The notes under the pieces were generated by a model, which was not told the origin of the DNA, ran no database searches, and saw only the letters and a list, made by a program, of their open reading frames with translations. A program made the translations under genes and the position numbers. This document shows positions 5,597 through 7,408 of a stretch of DNA of 7,408 nt, piece by piece. The stretch's first letter is position 1. Every line of letters starts with the position of its first letter. The DNA is from Abditibacteriota bacterium (GTDB taxonomy: Bacteria; Armatimonadota; UBA5829), in NCBI GenBank assembly GCA_017958015.1, contig JAGDDM010000291.1:1-7408 (forward strand). Direction: 5' to 3'.

Positions 5597-6490
5597 GTGA
5601 TTCACGTTGTGATGGCAAGCGACGACAACTACATACACCACCTGGCGGTGGCGGCCATGTCCTGCGTAGACCGTACATCGGAGGATGTAACTCTCCACGT
5701 CCTCTGCAACAACGTGTCGGAGGAGAACAAACGGAAGTTGACCGAGTCTCTCCAAGCGGTGAAGGCAAACCGAAAAATCAACTTCATCGACCTTGACGCG
5801 AAGTCTCTGGAAGGGCTTTGCGGTGAGCGCTTTATATCCGTCACCATGTACGCCCGATACTTCATTCCGGAGCTCATTCCCGATGCGGACAGGGCGCTTT
5901 ATCTGGACACGGATATACTTGTCCGGCACGACATATCCGACCTTTGGAACACGGACATATCCGATTATTACGTGGCCGCCGTGCCGGATCCTTTCTTCGC
6001 CAAGTATTACGCGGCCATAGGCATTCCCGAAGGCACGCCCGTATTCAACTCCGGCGTCCTGCTTATGAACCTCAAAAAGTGGCGGGAAACCGGCTTCGGA
6101 AAAAAACTCTTGGACTATACTCTCAGGGAAAAATGCATCGACCAGACGGCACTGAACCATATCCTCGCCGGCAATTGGAAACAGCTGGACGCGAAATACA
6201 ACGTCCTCACGGGTTACTATCGAAGTTACTACCGCTTCCGCCGGAAAAAGCGGGTAACCTTGCCGGAAAACGTAAAAGAACTTGTGCATAATCCCCACAT
6301 TCTCCACACCAACGGCAAGTCGAAACTGCCGGATTACGGATACAGATATTTCTTCGCGGATGAGTATAAGCATTATCTGGACATGACCCCGTGGCGGGAC
6401 AAAAAGCCCACGGATAAAAAGTTTAAGGGACTTTTGAGGAAGTATCACGCCAAGGCGGTAATAAAGACAATCGACTTTTTGAGGAAGTAA
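5597..6490 (+). CDS. GT8-family glycosyltransferase (LgtC-like), copy 1
   Basis: This 297-residue retaining glycosyltransferase of the GT8 family would transfer a hexose, usually glucose or galactose, from a UDP-sugar to a glycan. Features in order: nucleotide-binding N-terminus MASDDN (6-11), TMYARYFIPEL (83-93), metal-binding YLDTD (102-106), FNSGVLLMNLKKWR (150-163), acceptor-side DQ (182-183), and H-x-x-G-x-x-K (His237, Gly240, Lys243), which in LgtC supplies the third manganese ligand and contacts phosphate. The set is complete, so it should be active. No signal peptide is seen; the Lys/Arg-rich C-terminus may lie against the membrane. Translation starts at GTG after a good ribosome site, giving a length within one residue of copy 2. 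The acceptor is unknown; lipopolysaccharide, capsule or protein glycans are possible. Confidence 0.9.
   Translation: MIHVVMASDDNYIHHLAVAAMSCVDRTSEDVTLHVLCNNVSEENKRKLTESLQAVKANRKINFIDLDAKSLEGLCGERFISVTMYARYFIPELIPDADRALYLDTDILVRHDISDLWNTDISDYYVAAVPDPFFAKYYAAIGIPEGTPVFNSGVLLMNLKKWRETGFGKKLLDYTLREKCIDQTALNHILAGNWKQLDAKYNVLTGYYRSYYRFRRKKRVTLPENVKELVHNPHILHTNGKSKLPDYGYRYFFADEYKHYLDMTPWRDKKPTDKKFKGLLRKYHAKAVIKTIDFLRK
6481..6487 (+). promoter_or_regulatory. Ribosome binding site for the TTG start of the second GT8 gene
   Basis: GAGGAAG sits in the last codons of copy 1, nine bases before TTG at 6497. It supports the rare TTG as a true start; the next in-frame ATG (6512) would cut off the first strand of the nucleotide-binding fold. 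Confidence 0.7.
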
Positions 6491-6496
6491 CGAAAA

Positions 6497-7387
6497 TTGA
6501 TTCACCTTGTAATGGCAAGCGACGACAATTTCATAATGCACCTTGCGGTGGCGGCCACGTCCTGTATCGTAAATACAAGCGAGCCCGTAACCCTTTGGGC
6601 GCTTCTTAACAACGTGTCGGAGGAGAACAAACGAAAACTCGAAAAAACAATCGGGTCTTTGAACAAAAACACCGTTCTCCGCGTCATCGACCTTAATCCC
6701 GAAAACCTTGAGGGAATGCGCACCACCCACAATATCACCGCCACAATGTACGCGCGATTTTTTATTCCCGACCTGCTTCCGGCGGAACTCGGCAAGGCTT
6801 TGTATCTGGACACGGATATAATCGCCCGCCACGATATCTCCGAACTTTGGAACACGGATATATCCGACTATCCCATAGCGGCGGTCGAGGACCCGTACAT
6901 CAAGAAATACTACGCCAGATTTAACATTCCTGTCGGCACTCCCCTTTTCAATTCCGGGGTAATGCTTATGAACCTCCGCATGTGGCGGAAGACAAACTTG
7001 GGTAAGCGGTGCTTCGACTATTGCCGCAAAACCGCGAACGTGGATCAAATCGGACTCAACAAAATTATTTGCGGTAACTGGCGTCCTCTCGATATAAAGT
7101 GGAATGTGCTCAACGGATATTTCTCTCTGTCCTATTACAAAATACCGGACACGAAAAAGGTGAAATGTCCCCGAGCGGAGATGAAAGACCCGTACATATT
7201 CCACGCCACCGGAAGAGTCAAGCCCTCGGAATACCGGTATGTATATTCTTTCGCCGAGGATTATTACGGATATCTTAAAATGACCGAGTGGCGGGATTAC
7301 ACGCCCTCGGACATCACAACGGCAAACAAAATACGAAAAGCCCTCTTCCGAATCAAAATGAGAATAATCGAGTTCATAAAGAAATGA
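6497..7387 (+). CDS. GT8-family glycosyltransferase (LgtC-like), copy 2
   Basis: This 296-residue paralogue of the preceding gene has the full GT8 motif set: MASDDN (6-11), TMYARFFIPDL (83-93), YLDTD (103-107), FNSGVMLMNLRMWR (151-164), DQ (183-184) and H-x-x-G-x-x-K (His236, Gly239, Lys242, followed by Pro as in LgtC). Hand alignment gives roughly half identical residues, highest in the sugar-nucleotide half and lowest near residues 50-80 and in the C-terminal third. Both copies thus probably use similar donors but different acceptors. Translation starts at TTG, preceded by GAGGAAG inside copy 1. The gap between copies is six bases, and the two are in the same frame, separated by one TAA. 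Its stop overlaps the ATG of a third copy. Base composition looks less G+C-rich than the transporter and ligase genes. Confidence 0.9.
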   Translation: MIHLVMASDDNFIMHLAVAATSCIVNTSEPVTLWALLNNVSEENKRKLEKTIGSLNKNTVLRVIDLNPENLEGMRTTHNITATMYARFFIPDLLPAELGKALYLDTDIIARHDISELWNTDISDYPIAAVEDPYIKKYYARFNIPVGTPLFNSGVMLMNLRMWRKTNLGKRCFDYCRKTANVDQIGLNKIICGNWRPLDIKWNVLNGYFSLSYYKIPDTKKVKCPRAEMKDPYIFHATGRVKPSEYRYVYSFAEDYYGYLKMTEWRDYTPSDITTANKIRKALFRIKMRIIEFIKK

Positions 7388-7408
7388 TTCACCTTGTAAT
7401 GGCCGGTG
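7384..7408 (+). CDS. GT8-family glycosyltransferase, copy 3, 5' end only
   Basis: ATG at 7384 overlaps the copy 2 stop as ATGA. The eight complete codons read MIHLVMAG, matching the first seven residues of copy 2. The DNA from 7385 to 7403 is identical to 6498-6516. The window ends here, so only the start is seen. No clear ribosome site precedes it, and translation probably depends on coupling through the overlap. The match to the starts of both complete copies makes a third GT8 gene very likely, but an intact one cannot be shown. Confidence 0.75.

Larger units (their letters stand above)
5597..7408 (+). repeat. Tandem array of GT8 genes, period about 900 bases
   Basis: Starts fall at 5597, 6497 and 7384, spacings of 900 and 887 bases. 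Copies 1 and 2 share an exact 26-base block (5708-5733 and 6608-6633) and an exact 18-base block over the DxD codons (5900-5917 and 6803-6820). Copies 2 and 3 share 19 exact bases at the start. These exact blocks stand out because the proteins are only about half identical. Confidence 0.85.

Noticed and set aside
5561..7204. A 547-codon open frame on the minus strand opposite both glycosyltransferases.
   Set aside because: It is the mirror of the GT8 genes: its two halves resemble each other only because the two genes beneath are paralogues. It runs through the GT8 promoter and has no family features, while the plus-strand proteins have complete catalytic motifs.

Overview
This is a bacterial window with compact coding, stretches of high G+C, standard sigma-70-type promoters and short or overlapping intergenic gaps. 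The gene set is a sugar ABC importer with a lipoprotein binding protein, a phenylacetate-CoA-ligase-family enzyme paired with an ACT-domain protein, and a tandem series of GT8 glycosyltransferases. It suggests a heterotrophic, probably anaerobic bacterium that ferments sugars and amino acids. Clostridia, Negativicutes or Synergistetes-like lineages would fit, but no phylogenetic marker lies inside the window and this placement is weak.

Layout. (1) Positions 1-191 hold no credible protein gene. They contain a perfect TTGACA-17-TATAAT promoter firing leftward and three short hairpins in its predicted transcript. A TTGAAAAC motif there resembles the boxA of Firmicutes rRNA leaders, so the gene served lies off the left edge and could be an rRNA operon. 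(2) Positions 192-3620, minus strand, are a three-gene operon in transcription order ATPase, permease, binding lipoprotein. It is a complete ribose/simple-sugar (CUT2) importer whose ligand is uncertain because some pocket residues differ from RbsB. (3) Positions 3621-3769 are a divergent control region. A leftward promoter would start transcription almost exactly at the ATPase ATG, making it a leaderless candidate. A perfect consensus promoter drives rightward transcription. (4) Positions 3770-5505, plus strand, are an aryl-CoA ligase and a double-ACT protein overlapping by ATGA, followed by a strong intrinsic terminator at 5521-5550. (5) Positions 5564-7408 are an extended -10 promoter followed by two complete GT8 glycosyltransferases and the first eight codons of a third. 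Their starts use GTG, TTG and ATG.

How the genes work together. The importer supplies a sugar. The ligase/ACT pair probably activates aryl acids from amino-acid breakdown, with the ACT protein perhaps sensing an amino acid. The GT8 series probably builds surface or protein glycans. These are three separate transcription units and nothing in the sequence links them into one pathway. I do not see a clearly new system. The items most worth a second look are the GT8 array with its varied start codons and locally identical DNA, the leaderless candidate, and the structured leader at the left edge.
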